Assembly: GCA_963753545.1 (NCBI GenBank)
Contig: CAVWCQ010000008.1
Coordinates: 1,798,001-1,862,000, forward strand
Direction: 5' to 3'
Origin: CAVWCQ01 sp963753545
Lineage (GTDB): Bacteria; Chloroflexota; Anaerolineae; Aggregatilineales; Aggregatilineaceae
Length of the DNA stretch: 64,000 bases
Made by a program: the position numbers and the translations under genes. The first letter of the stretch is position 1; the number at the start of each line of letters is the position of its first letter. The notes under the pieces were generated by a model. It did not search any database. It was not told the DNA's origin and was given only the letters and a program-made list of their open reading frames with translations. This document shows, in pieces, positions 41,460 to 56,353 of this stretch.

Positions 41460-42323
41460 ATGACTGAACCGATTCTTGTGACGGGTGGCAGCGGCAAGTT
41501 AGGCCGCGCAGTTATCGCTGATTTGCACCAGCAGGGCTACCGAGTTATCAATGCCGACCGGCAGCCAACCGAAGGGTTTTATACCGTCAAGACTGACTTG
41601 TGCGATTTGGGGCAGGTATACGGTGCTGCCAGCCGGGCAGCCGCCATTGTGCATCTCGCCGCGATACCCGCGCCAGGTGGCTACCCACCAGAAGTCGTGT
41701 TTAAGAACAACGTGATGGCCTCCTTCAACATCTTGCAGGCAGCAAGCGGGTTGGGGATCAAAAAAGTGGTGATCGCCAGCAGCCTTTCCGTACTGGGATT
41801 GGCCTATAAATCGCGACCCATCGATCTGCACTATCTGCCGATTGATGAGTCGCATCCTGCGTTGGCTCAAGATGTGTACGGCATCTCGAAGATTGTAGGA
41901 GAAGAGATCGCTGCTGGTTTTGCCCGGCGTGATCCGGATATGTCGCTGGTCAGTTTGCGGCTGCCGATGCTGGTGAATCCGGGCGAAATTTCGGCCCGGT
42001 TACGCGAGCAGACTCCCGAACGAAATGCGTTCAGCGCATCGATCCTGTGGTCCTACCTGGATGTGCGGGATGCGGCGATAGTCGTTCGACAGGCGTTGGA
42101 ATACAAACAACCGGGGCACGAAGTCCTCTATGCGAACGCGCCGAACACCTTTGTCGATGTGCCGACGGTTGAATTGGTACAGGAATATTTCCCCGGCGTG
42201 GCGTTTGACCCGGCGCGTTTAGCGGACTATCGCTCACCGATTGATTGCAGCCGCGCGCGGGATGTTTTGGGTTTTGCGCCTCAGTTTGATTGGCGCTCTG
42301 TTCGAGAAGAACGCACGGAGTAA
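41460..42323 (+). CDS. NAD(P)-dependent extended SDR, epimerase/uronate-dehydrogenase-like
   Basis: 287 residues. The nucleotide-binding motif is TGGSGKLG near the N-terminus and the catalytic YxxxK is YGISK near residue 140. The protein resembles sugar epimerases and uronate dehydrogenases of the extended SDR class. ATG 41460 is used; the in-frame TTG at 41451 overlaps the preceding stop. Because the next gene is a lactonase and the previous one an acid-sugar dehydratase, oxidation of a uronate to its lactone is a coherent role. Confidence 0.75.
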   Translation: MTEPILVTGGSGKLGRAVIADLHQQGYRVINADRQPTEGFYTVKTDLCDLGQVYGAASRAAAIVHLAAIPAPGGYPPEVVFKNNVMASFNILQAASGLGIKKVVIASSLSVLGLAYKSRPIDLHYLPIDESHPALAQDVYGISKIVGEEIAAGFARRDPDMSLVSLRLPMLVNPGEISARLREQTPERNAFSASILWSYLDVRDAAIVVRQALEYKQPGHEVLYANAPNTFVDVPTVELVQEYFPGVAFDPARLADYRSPIDCSRARDVLGFAPQFDWRSVREERTE

Positions 42324-42328
42324 GGTTG

Positions 42329-43192
42329 ATGATCGCTGTCGAGCATGTCTTGAGCATCCATAATATCGTGGGCGAAAGTCCGATCTGGCACCCCGGTGAG
42401 CAGGCGCTGTATTGGGTAGACATGGGCGGCAACCAGTTTTTCCGGTTGATTCCAGCAACTGGCGACCTTCAAACGTTTGACACGGATCAGCAAATTGGCT
42501 GCCTCGCACTGCATGAGAGCGGCGGGTTGATCATGGCGATGCGCAACGGTATTTACCATTGGCAGGCGGGCGTGATGAAGCAGCTCATGTCCAGTGAAAA
42601 AATGGGCGCAACGAACCGTTTTAACGACGGAGCAGCCGATCGTGCAGGGCGCTTCTGGATCGGTACGGCCAGTGACAGGCCGGAGAACGCTCTGTATAGC
42701 CTTGATGTGGATGGCACGTTCCGGGTGGCCGAAACGGGCAGCATCATTTCAAACGGCATCGGCTGGAGTCCCGATAACAAAACGATGTATTACTCGGATT
42801 TTGGCGGGTCCGGCATTGTCTATGCCTACGACTTCGATCTCGCCAGTGGCAGGCTTAGTAACCGCCGCACATTCTTGCCACCGACTGGCACGCCAGCGGT
42901 CGCGGATGGATTGACTGTTGATAGCGAAGGGTGCCTCTGGATCGCGTTCTGGGATGGCTGGCGCGTTGAGCGCCGCGCCCCGGATGGGTCTATGCTGGCC
43001 AGGATCGATATGCCAGTGCAGCGCCCCACCAGTTGTATCTTTGGCGGATCGGATTTGACCGATTTATATGTGACGTCTGCGGGTAGGGATTGCGACCGAA
43101 TCGAACAACCCCAGGCTGGTGATTTATTTCGTTTGAGTACCAATTGCACCGGGCTACCTGAACCGGTTTGTAAAGTTGCGATTATCGATTGA
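42329..43192 (+). CDS. SMP-30/gluconolactonase-family lactonase
   Basis: 287 residues with the six-bladed propeller pattern: GESPIWHPGEQALYWVDM, a central RFNDGAADRAGRFWIGTA and SNGIGWSPDNKTMYYSD. The metal-binding Glu (GESP), Asn (RFND) and Asp (GWSPDNK region) are present. It would open a sugar lactone, consistent with the upstream dehydrogenase. ATG 42329 lies just after the dehydrogenase stop and its GGAGTAAGG. Confidence 0.82.
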   Translation: MIAVEHVLSIHNIVGESPIWHPGEQALYWVDMGGNQFFRLIPATGDLQTFDTDQQIGCLALHESGGLIMAMRNGIYHWQAGVMKQLMSSEKMGATNRFNDGAADRAGRFWIGTASDRPENALYSLDVDGTFRVAETGSIISNGIGWSPDNKTMYYSDFGGSGIVYAYDFDLASGRLSNRRTFLPPTGTPAVADGLTVDSEGCLWIAFWDGWRVERRAPDGSMLARIDMPVQRPTSCIFGGSDLTDLYVTSAGRDCDRIEQPQAGDLFRLSTNCTGLPEPVCKVAIID

Positions 43193-43264
43193 TTGATGAC
43201 CCTATATTATTTTCGCTGCGTGGTGGCAGTCTCATTTAACAAAAGATCTCACGGGAGAACACTG

Positions 43265-46081
43265 GTGGCCAAAAAATACAATGCACACTTTATTCCTAAC
43301 ACTCACTTAGACCGTGAGTGGACCATGGATATGCAGCGAACTCGCAGGTTAACAGTGCAGTTTCTTGATGATCTGCTCGATATCATGGCGGAAATTCCGG
43401 AATATACATTCCTGCTGGATTTACAGGCTGTGCCACTTGAGGATTATTTTGAAATCCGGCCCGAAAACGAAGAGAAGTATCGCAAGCTTTTTCAAGACGG
43501 GCGAGTGGATGCTGGCCCCTGGTATACCGCGCTGGATATGAACTGTCTGAACGGCGAGTCAATCGTCCGCAATCTGCACTGGGGACACCTGGTTGTTGAA
43601 CAATACGGCCCGGTCATGAAGGTCGGATATACGCCATTCGGTTGGGGGCAGATTAGTCAACTGCCGCAAATCTACAAAGGTTTCGGCATTGATATGGCGT
43701 ATTTCTACCGCGGCATTACAGAAGAAGAGGTTCCTAAATCTGAGTTTGTGTGGGTATCTCCTGATGGAACAGAACTGCTGACATCACGTTTCGGCTCAGG
43801 TGCCCGTTACAATTTTTACTTCGGCGTTTGGCGACCTTCTTTATACGATGGTATGGCTGATCGTCTGAACCGCCGCTTCAACTGGAACCAGGACGGAGCG
43901 CCATTCAAGCTGTGTAACGCTCAGAATCGTTACGAACATGGTTATGTTTACATGCTGCACAAAGCGGTCAAGCCGGAAGTTCTAAAAAACACGTTTCGCG
44001 CGCTGCTTGACACAGAAAAAGAGCACTTTGGAACAAATGAACTCGCGTTTATGCACGGCATGGATACCTCGACACCCGACCTGCGCGAAAAAGACATCAT
44101 GCGTGAGATGCAGCAGTATCTTCATGAAGATGAGGCGTTTTTCTTCTCGTCATTGCCGCGTTACTCCGAAGCCGTCAAAGAGCAGGTAAAAGACAGGCTT
44201 GATACGCTTCCGCGCGTCATTGGAGAAACACGTCATGTGAGTTCCAATGCTTATGGTTTCTCGTACATCAGCAACGATATTATCAGTGCGCGTACTCGTC
44301 AGAAAGCTTTCATGGTCCAGGTCGAAAGCAATCTTGAGCGTTCTGCCGAGCCTTTCGCGGTGATGGCTTATATGCTTGGCAACGAGTGGCCTGAGAAATA
44401 CCTTGAGATCGCCTGGAAGCAGTTCATGAAATGTCAACCCCACGACACCATTGGCGGCTGTGGGATTGATACGATTGAAAAGGATGTAATGGCACGTCTG
44501 CGCGATACAAACTATATCGCGAACCTTGTTTCATCTGAAAGCCTGATGGAAGTTCAGCTTAAGGTTGATACATCATCACTGGGTCACGATTTAATCATTC
44601 TGACTGCCTATAACCCCTCGATCTATCCACGCACTGAGATTGTTGATGCCTATGTGGATATTCCTCGTGAACTTGAGATCGGCACATTCGTAATCGAAGA
44701 TACCAGTGGTAACGAAGTGCCCTTTGCTGCTGAAGCTACGCAATACTTCGGCAAAGTGTTCCGTGATCATACTGATCTGGCGCTACAGACATTTGCCGAC
44801 GAGTTCCGCATTAAATTTGAAGCAGCCAATGTTCCGGCGATGGGATACAAAACGTTTGTCCTTAAGAAGGGGATTGCGGCTAAAGCGCCCGCAATTGTCA
44901 CTCATGACACGACGCTTGAGAATGAATTCATCAAAGCGGTTGTGAATGCAAATGGGACTGTTGACATCACCAACAAAGAGACCGGAGAAGTTTACGAGCA
45001 GCTCAACTACTTCCAGGATACGGGGGAGGTCGGTCACGCATGGTCTCATGTTCACGGAATTAATGATCACGGGATCACAACTCAGGGCCTGACAGCCGAG
45101 AACGAAGTGATAGAAAATTCGGCGGTGCAGGGGACGATCAGGTCTACCGTTGTGTTTCCAATTCCTGCAACGACCCCATTATCAGCAGATCGCATAGACT
45201 GGCGTCAATCGACCCGTGATTACACAAACAATCTTGTCAATATGGCCCTTGTTTCAGAGTATTCACTAAAAAAGGATTTGAAGAAGCTGGATGTCATGGT
45301 TAAGTTTGACAACCAGTGTACGAACCACCGTTTACGTGCCGTGTTCCCGTCCCATGTGAATGCAGAAAAATCCTATGCCGAAGCTCCCTTTGATGTGCAT
45401 GAGCGTTATATCGAGCGAAACGACAAGAATCCCTATGCACACTTCCCATACCTGACATTCCCTTTTGTGCGCTTCTTTGGTGTAAAAGATGCGACGCGAA
45501 ATTTGACCGTCATTGCCAATGGATTGAAGGAGTACGAAGCTCTTGAAGACAAAAACCGCTCCCTTGCTCTGACACTGATGCGTGGATATGAAAATAATAT
45601 CTGTACCACGTCGGACTGGGAGTATCGCCCTGGCGATCTGTCGCAGTCTATCGGTGAACATGAGTTCAGCTACAGCATCTACACAGGAACGGTAACCGAT
45701 TCATACTCGAACCTCTATCGTGAGGCTGATAGTATGAGTACGCCGGTGATTGTTTCTGAAACAAAAGCTGCGGCGGGTGAGTTGCCCCTTAACCATAGTT
45801 TTATCTCACTGGATAACGATCAGATTATCTTGTCGGGAATCAAGAAAGAGTTGCGTGGTGATCGCATTGTGGTACGTGTGCATAATGCGTCAAATACGAC
45901 ACAGGAAGCAGCGCTTGAGTTCGGGCAAGCCGTCAAAGCTGCGTTCTACTCGAATCTCCACGAAGAAATTACTGCTGAGGCGGTTGTAACCAGCTCTAAC
46001 ACGGTTACCTTCCAGGCTGGTGCCAAGAAGATCGTTACGCTTGTCATCGAACTGTTGCCACCATCAAAAAAAGGAAAATGA
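43265..46081 (+). CDS. GH38 alpha-mannosidase-like protein with altered nucleophile region
   Basis: About 938 residues from GTG 43265 (GGGAGA upstream). The N-terminal barrel has H14 and D16 in PNTHLDREW (the usual zinc pair) and HDTIGGCGID, the conserved later histidine region; the C-terminal beta domains are present. The segment expected to read PDxFGH, whose aspartate is the nucleophile and a zinc ligand, reads GYTPFGWGQ at residues 121-129, with no aspartate. Retaining mannosidase activity is therefore doubtful. G+C is visibly lower than in the genes to the left. No signal peptide. It is followed immediately by a HAD phosphatase (ATGA overlap). Confidence 0.75.
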   Translation: MAKKYNAHFIPNTHLDREWTMDMQRTRRLTVQFLDDLLDIMAEIPEYTFLLDLQAVPLEDYFEIRPENEEKYRKLFQDGRVDAGPWYTALDMNCLNGESIVRNLHWGHLVVEQYGPVMKVGYTPFGWGQISQLPQIYKGFGIDMAYFYRGITEEEVPKSEFVWVSPDGTELLTSRFGSGARYNFYFGVWRPSLYDGMADRLNRRFNWNQDGAPFKLCNAQNRYEHGYVYMLHKAVKPEVLKNTFRALLDTEKEHFGTNELAFMHGMDTSTPDLREKDIMREMQQYLHEDEAFFFSSLPRYSEAVKEQVKDRLDTLPRVIGETRHVSSNAYGFSYISNDIISARTRQKAFMVQVESNLERSAEPFAVMAYMLGNEWPEKYLEIAWKQFMKCQPHDTIGGCGIDTIEKDVMARLRDTNYIANLVSSESLMEVQLKVDTSSLGHDLIILTAYNPSIYPRTEIVDAYVDIPRELEIGTFVIEDTSGNEVPFAAEATQYFGKVFRDHTDLALQTFADEFRIKFEAANVPAMGYKTFVLKKGIAAKAPAIVTHDTTLENEFIKAVVNANGTVDITNKETGEVYEQLNYFQDTGEVGHAWSHVHGINDHGITTQGLTAENEVIENSAVQGTIRSTVVFPIPATTPLSADRIDWRQSTRDYTNNLVNMALVSEYSLKKDLKKLDVMVKFDNQCTNHRLRAVFPSHVNAEKSYAEAPFDVHERYIERNDKNPYAHFPYLTFPFVRFFGVKDATRNLTVIANGLKEYEALEDKNRSLALTLMRGYENNICTTSDWEYRPGDLSQSIGEHEFSYSIYTGTVTDSYSNLYREADSMSTPVIVSETKAAAGELPLNHSFISLDNDQIILSGIKKELRGDRIVVRVHNASNTTQEAALEFGQAVKAAFYSNLHEEITAEAVVTSSNTVTFQAGAKKIVTLVIELLPPSKKGK

Positions 46082-47074
46082 TGAGCGAATTGGTCACGAT
46101 CCCCAATATTGGCAGCATCCCGGCGGATTCAGGCTTCAAAATGATCGAGCAGAATGCCGACGGCATGTTCAGGACAGGTGAGAACGGAGTTGTCTCAATC
46201 TGCACTACGGGAGACGAGAAAGTTGAATTTATCTCATTTGCGGACCGAAGTCTTGCCTACGTGAAGTCAGAAATGAACTACCCGGCTTATTATCCGATTT
46301 ACCAGACAAAGCTGGAAGGCCCGGTCAAGGCTGTACTGATGGACCTCGACGGAACGACAATCCGAAGCGAAGAGTTCTGGATCTGGATCATCGAAAAAAC
46401 AACACAAAGCCTGCTCAGGGACGAGTTTTTTAGACTTGAAGAAGCTGATCTTCCATTCGTATCTGGGCATAGCGTTTCGGAACACCTGCAATACTGCATT
46501 GCCAAATACAGCCCGGAATCATCGCTGGAAGAGGCGCGCAAGTATTACTTCCAGCACACCCACTTCGAGATGAACGAAATTATGGAAGGGCGTGGGAAGC
46601 CTAAACGCTTTTACGCCTTCACCAGGGATCAAAGCGTTTCTTTTAAAGCTCAAAGATCTGGGCGTAAAAATCGGCCTTGTGACATCGGGATTGTACGAGA
46701 AAGCATGGCCTGAGATTCTCGATGGATTCAAAACGCTTGGACTTGGCGATCCTAAAGACTTTTATGACTGCATCATAACAGCAGGCTTCCCGCTTCGAAA
46801 AGGTGAAGTTGGTACACTGGGTGAACTTTCACCGAAACCACATCCCTGGTTGTATGCTGAAGTGGCCCGTGTTGGACTGGGACTCGACTTTGTTGACCGC
46901 AACTCAATTGTAGGTATCGAAGATAGCGGAGCCGGTGTCTGCTCAATCAGGCTTGCTGGTTATCCAACTATCGGCATTGCTGACGGGAATATCATCTCAA
47001 GCGGAACTCAGGCACTGTGCGATTATTATTGTGACGGCTTCGAAGAGGTCTACGAAATCATTGCCCATGCCTGA
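46078..47074 (+). CDS. HAD-superfamily sugar phosphatase / beta-phosphoglucomutase-like (one frameshift)
   Basis: About 331 residues after repair. HAD motif I DLDGTT is near residue 97, followed by an alpha-helical cap, motif II in LVTSGLY, the motif III lysine in SPKPHPW and motif IV in GIEDSGAG. An N-terminal extension of about 80 residues of unknown role precedes motif I. The frame breaks near 46597 (IMEGRG to SLNAFTPSPG) by one extra base. The first ATG overlaps the mannosidase stop (ATGA), so the two genes are coupled. The substrate is probably a sugar phosphate made in this pathway. Confidence 0.78.
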
Positions 47075-47110
47075 TGACCCATTTAGGTTCCAGACGATAG
47101 AAGGCATCTT

Positions 47111-49772
47111 ATGAAAAATGCAGCGCGCTTATTGATGATTTTGGTCATGGTAGCGGGATTTATACTGCCCACTGATTTTAAAAGAGCGAACGGCCAGACT
47201 CCCTTTGCTGGTGAAGCCCGTATCATGCCGACATTATTTCCAACAGAAGATGTGGTTGTTGCCAGTTTCAATGTCGCTGAACCCCCTTATGCTGCCGATC
47301 TCACAGGCGAACGCGACGTTACCGCCACGATTTAGCAAGCGCTTGATGATTGTTATGAATCAGGCGGTGGCGTAGTCTGGCTGCCTGCCGGAACCTACCG
47401 AATTACCGGCAGCCTGCACGTGCGTAACCATGTGACGTTACGGGGCGATTGGCGCGATCCGGATAGCGGCACAGGGTCGTATGGCACGCTTATCGTAGCC
47501 GATATAGCCAGTGGGGATGAAACCGATCCGGGGCTGTTTCGCATTTGGGGCAGCGCCGGTGTTAAAGGGCTAACCGTATATTACCCACAGCAGAGTATCG
47601 ATGACGTGATACCTTACCCCTATACCTTTGAGATTTTGGGGCAGTATTTGGGCGAAGATGGGTTTCATGAACGCCTCCGTACAAAACGTCACATTGCTGA
47701 ATGCTTACCAGGGCATAAGTGCCGGTAAAGATGCCACCCATGAGCTTCACTTTATCAAGAATGTTAAAGGAACCGCGCTAAAAAACGCATTAAATTTGCA
47801 GGATACCTCCGATGTTGGGCGCGTACAGAATGTCCGGTTTGACAATGCATATTGGGCGGAAATCGATCCGTCTCTCAACACCACTCCACCAGATCGCGCC
47901 GAAATCGATGCCTGGACAAGAGAACATGGCACCGGTTTGATCCTGAGTGGAGTTGAATGGGATCAAATGAACAATCTGTTTTTTTCTGATTACCATGTTG
48001 GCATCGATATCATCGCAGGGCGAAGAATCAACACTGCCGCCGTGTTCGCTGGGCTTGAGATTTGCCACAGCCATATTGGGCTGAAAGCGAATTTTCTGGA
48101 CCAACGTGCAGGGCTAGCCATTGCCGATGCTATCATCGAGGCTGACATGGGTCCGGAGGCCACCGTTATCCAGGCCGGTGAGAACGTGGGTGGCAGCGTG
48201 TTGATCAACAATGCTGTGTTGATCGGTGGTCAGACCATCGTGAATTTGAGCGGCAATACGTTTGTCGGGTTACATAACGTCACCATCGAGAATTGGACTG
48301 GCCCCTTTGGAATAGTGGCCCAGGCCGGAACTCTGAGCGTGCAGGATGTGAACTTCGTCCCTACACTGTCCGGTGAACGCCAGGCGATTTAACTGGGTCC
48401 AGACGTTTCTTCAGCAGTTATTCTGAGCAATCACTATACCGGGGACGCAGAATTCCTGCTTGAAAACAACAGCACGGGTGATGTTTACCGCGATGATCAG
48501 TCATTTGACCTCAGCCGTATGGAGTTACCCCCTCTGGATCAAAACAACGTCGTGCCTCCCCTGCCCAGGCCTGAGTTGTACAATGTGCGGGAGGCCCCGT
48601 TTTTTGCACAGGCAGACGGTCATACCGATGATACAACCGCGATTTAAAGCGCGTTGGATAGGGCAGGCGACCAGGGCGGCGGGATTGTTTACTTACCGGC
48701 AGGACTGTATGCCTTGTATGGCAATTTAGTCGTACCACCCGGTGTGGAATTACGAGGTGCGGACGATGTGCCCCACCGGGCAGCTATCTACGGACCAGCA
48801 AGTGGCACGATTTTGTTCAGTTATGCGCCGCCCTCCAGTGGAGAGCAAGACACCACCCCTCCATTCATCAAGCTGATTGGCCCCAACGCCGGGGTTCGTG
48901 GTCTTTCTTTCCACTATCCAGAGCAGAGAACAACAGGTATTGATGACATACAAGCCTATCCCTGGACGATTTAAGGGGATGGCGACAACGTTTACGCGGT
49001 GAATTTGGCGTTCTCGAATGTGTACAAGGGGATTGATTTTGCATCCTATGAAACGTCAAATCACTATATTGATCAGATCGTAGGAACGGTTCTCAAAGAA
49101 GGTGTGTGGGTGGGCAATAGTGAGGCGGGCCGGGTTCAGAATACTCACTTTAATATCAATGCCTGGGTGCGCGCCAACGGGTTACCCAATCGCCTGGAAG
49201 ACACGTTCCTTTTTTCAGTGGCTGGCGAATTCACCCGGCAAAATTTGAATGCTTTTTTGATTGCTGACGGCAGCCAGAATGAAATCTTGCTGAACAATTT
49301 TGTGTATTCGGCACAGGTGGGCTTTCAAATTGATGGCAATTCAAACGCGCTGTTGGTCAACAATGCGGCTGATGGGAGCGAAGACATTTTTGTGGTCCAT
49401 AACACAGGCCCCCAGGGCATAAAAATCATCAATGCTGAAGGCTGTTGCCGGGGCGGAGCAATGGCGCGTGTCGAAAACGGGTATGTGCAACTGTTCAATG
49501 TGATGGCAATCGAGCATGTTCGCCCGGCACTTGAAATCATGGGTGGGGAAACTGTCTTGCAAGGGGCTTCTTTCCAGTTGGGCACAGTAACCGTACAAGG
49601 CGGCAGTCTACAGATGAATGGGGCTTTATTCAAAGTCAGCCGGACTCATGTTGTCGTAACCGATCCTGACGCGGTAGTAGTCCTTATCGGCAATATTGGG
49701 GCCGGATCGGAATTTAAGCTGGAGGCTGAAAGCGGGGCCAGTGTGATCCAGCACGGCAATGTTCGATGGTGA
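47111..49772 (+). pseudogene. secreted tandem beta-helix (pectate-lyase-3/GH55-like) protein with four in-frame stops
   Basis: A frame of about 887 codons, opening with a signal peptide (MKNAARLLMILVMVAG). Two similar halves carry the pectate-lyase-3 N-terminal pattern: a DVTATI(stop)QALDDC and GGGVVWLPAGTYR block, then DDTTAI(stop)SALDRAG and GGGIVYLPAGLYA. One extra base lies near 47680. Four stops interrupt it: TAG 47333, TAA 48390, TAA 48645 and TAA 48972. Each follows ATT, and the family pattern AIQxALD suggests glutamine at the first and third. Two Ile-Gln pairs encoded ATC-CAG are intact. It would be an extracellular polysaccharide lyase or hydrolase. The terminal TGA is shared with the element at 49770. 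Confidence 0.75.
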
Positions 49773-50110
49773 CGCTCCCCACAGCTCAAGCTGGGGGCTT
49801 CTGCCGCACGCTTGACCTTACCCCAGCCGGAGCCGGAGCAGAGGGTCTACGTTGCGCGACATGGACTCGTCCAGTCCAAGATAGCTTTCTCTCTTTGGTC
49901 GGTTCAGATTTTACGGAGCGACCTGTTCGCCCCAACCGGCTATCTGCAATTGTTAAAGAGCCGCGCTGCACCAACGCTGAGGCTATTATCCTTCTGTCGT
50001 TTGCGGTGCAGTCGTATTGCTAAGAGCAGTATAGCACCGTCTTGTCGGCAAGGCACGCCTTCTCTCCCCATAGCTCAAGCCTGGGGCTTTTCGGCGCTTA
50101 CTTGGTAAAG
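49770..50110 (-). mobile_element. internally deleted IS605/IS1341-type element (gene-less relative of the TnpB element)
   Basis: 341 bp. The left part (49770-49870) matches the tnpB-proximal end at 21360: TGACGCTCCCCAC, G-run hairpin, GGGGGCTTCTG, ACGCTTG and GTCTACGTTG versus GGCTACGTTA. The right part (50050-50110) matches the other end: CACGCCTT, CCCC ... TGGGG hairpin and final GGTAAAG. No tnpB remains. This is a miniature, non-autonomous derivative or a relic. Confidence 0.75.
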
Positions 50111-50323
50111 GGTCACCGATGTACATCCGATATGTAAACAACTGGGTGATCCGGGATTGATTCCTGTGATCTGTAGGGCACTTTAAGACGCTTGTTATTC
50201 ACTGGTTCGCTGGTTGCGCTGGGCCGATAAAAACAAAACCGCCAGACGTGTGGTTGTCTGGCGGTATCACTTTAGCAGCTTTATACCCTCTCAGGGTAAA
50301 CACCTAAAAGGATGGAAAAACTG
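50111..50323. other. spacer between the mini-element and tRNA-Pro
   Basis: No gene seen. It contains the terminator of the rRNA/tRNA transcript at 50239-50264. Confidence 0.6.
50239..50264 (-). terminator. terminator downstream of tRNA-Pro
   Basis: CCGCCAGAC / GTCTGGCGG, nine perfect pairs with an eight-base loop. On the minus strand it is followed by TTTTGTTTTTAT. It ends the 16S-23S-5S-tRNA transcript direction. Confidence 0.9.
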
Positions 50324-50398
50324 TCGGGGCGCCCGGATTTGAACCGGGGGCCTCTTGCACCCCATGCAAGCGCGCTAGCCAAGCTGCGCCACGCCCCG
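50324..50398 (-). tRNA. tRNA-Pro (GGG anticodon)
   Basis: Minus-strand cloverleaf: acceptor CGGGGCG / CGCCCCG with discriminator A. The D arm contains AGCTTGGCTAGCGC. The anticodon stem is CTTGC / GCAAG with loop ATGGGGT (anticodon GGG), and the T arm is CCCGG TTCAAAT CCGGG. CCA is not encoded. It lies about 130 bases downstream of 5S rRNA. Confidence 0.93.
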
Positions 50399-50525
50399 AA
50401 TTACAGGGACTAATAGTAACGTAGAATTGGCGGATGGTCAAGCCTGATTTGGGAAAGTTCAGAGGGGATGTTGGGATCAGAGTAGAACAGCGGTAGTGGG
50501 TGCAAAAAGGAAGAGGTCAGCGAGA

Positions 50526-50641
50526 GTTGGCAACGACCTACTCTCCCAGGAGCCTGCGCTCCAAGTACCATCGACGCGGGTGGGCTTAACTACCGGGTTC
50601 GAGAAGGGACCGGGTGTACCCCCACCGCCAAAATCACCAAC
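50526..50641 (-). rRNA. rrf: 5S ribosomal RNA
   Basis: 116 bases on the minus strand, bounded by the helix I pair GTTGG / CCAAC. Internal 5S signatures are present, including CGAACCCGGTAGTTAAGCCC and GGGAGAGTAGGTCG. It lies about 110 bases after the 23S 3' end. Confidence 0.95.
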
Positions 50642-50683
50642 ATACCCGTTGACCTCGTTGTCAACGAAGATATGGAAAAGTGT

Positions 50684-50751
50684 TTAAGGTTGCATAGATG
50701 AAGAGGGATGAGGTGTCCGCACCGCCAGAGCAACAACTTCTCCGCATCACG
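50684..50751. repeat. 3' half of the pre-23S processing stem
   Basis: TTGCATAGATGAAGAG and AACAACTTCTCCGCATCAC here are repeated in inverted orientation at 53663-53716. Together they bring the two ends of 23S into one long helix, the usual RNase III-type processing substrate. Confidence 0.75.
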
Positions 50752-55857
<5,106 letters not shown>

Positions 55858-56148
55858 TAAAATTCGCTTTATCCACCAGTCTTCAACCAGTGGGTTAAGG
55901 TCCTTTAACAGGGTTTCCTACCTCTTGTACTTCTGGCTTGTTGCTTCCTGTCACTATGCTGTTGTTAAGGTGCGCCGTCCCCGGCCTTGAGGACAAAAAA
56001 ACTGACTTCCGCCAGCTCTAGACACTTCGTCACGCTGCTGCTTGCTTACTCTGCTGCTCTGCGTTCTATCGTGTCTATTGCCTCCTGACCTTCTTTGTTA
56101 TTGAGCGCGAGGTCTTGCTCTCACGGCTCATTCTCAAGCTTCATTCTC
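55858..56148 (-). other. 16S leader
   Basis: About 290 transcribed bases between the promoter and 16S, with T/C-rich stretches on the plus strand and no coding frame. It probably holds antitermination and processing signals; none was identified with certainty. Confidence 0.6.
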
Positions 56149-56177
56149 ATTTTACCAGCCCCTGTATTGTTTTGCAA
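56149..56177 (-). promoter_or_regulatory. rRNA operon promoter
   Basis: Minus-strand TTGCAA (56177-56172), 17-base spacer, TAAAAT (56154-56149), about 290 bases upstream of 16S. Confidence 0.7.
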
Positions 56178-56307
56178 GAGCCAGTTTTAAATTCGGCTTG
56201 ATTTTCGTTTGTTTATGTCGGCGGAATTTGTTTTATCCCAACCAACGAGCAGCATTCTACCAGCCGTAAATCGACCTGACAAGGGTCAGTTTCCAAATGG
56301 GGTAGGG

Positions 56308-56334
56308 GAAGGCCGCCAACAGGGCGCGGCCTTC
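56308..56334 (-). terminator. hairpin after the DUF4878-like lipoprotein gene
   Basis: GAAGGCCGC / GCGGCCTTC, nine perfect pairs with a nine-base loop, 20 bases after the stop. No T-run follows on either side, so it may act in mRNA stability. Confidence 0.5.
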
Positions 56335-56353
56335 GATAGGATGCCGTAATTCT

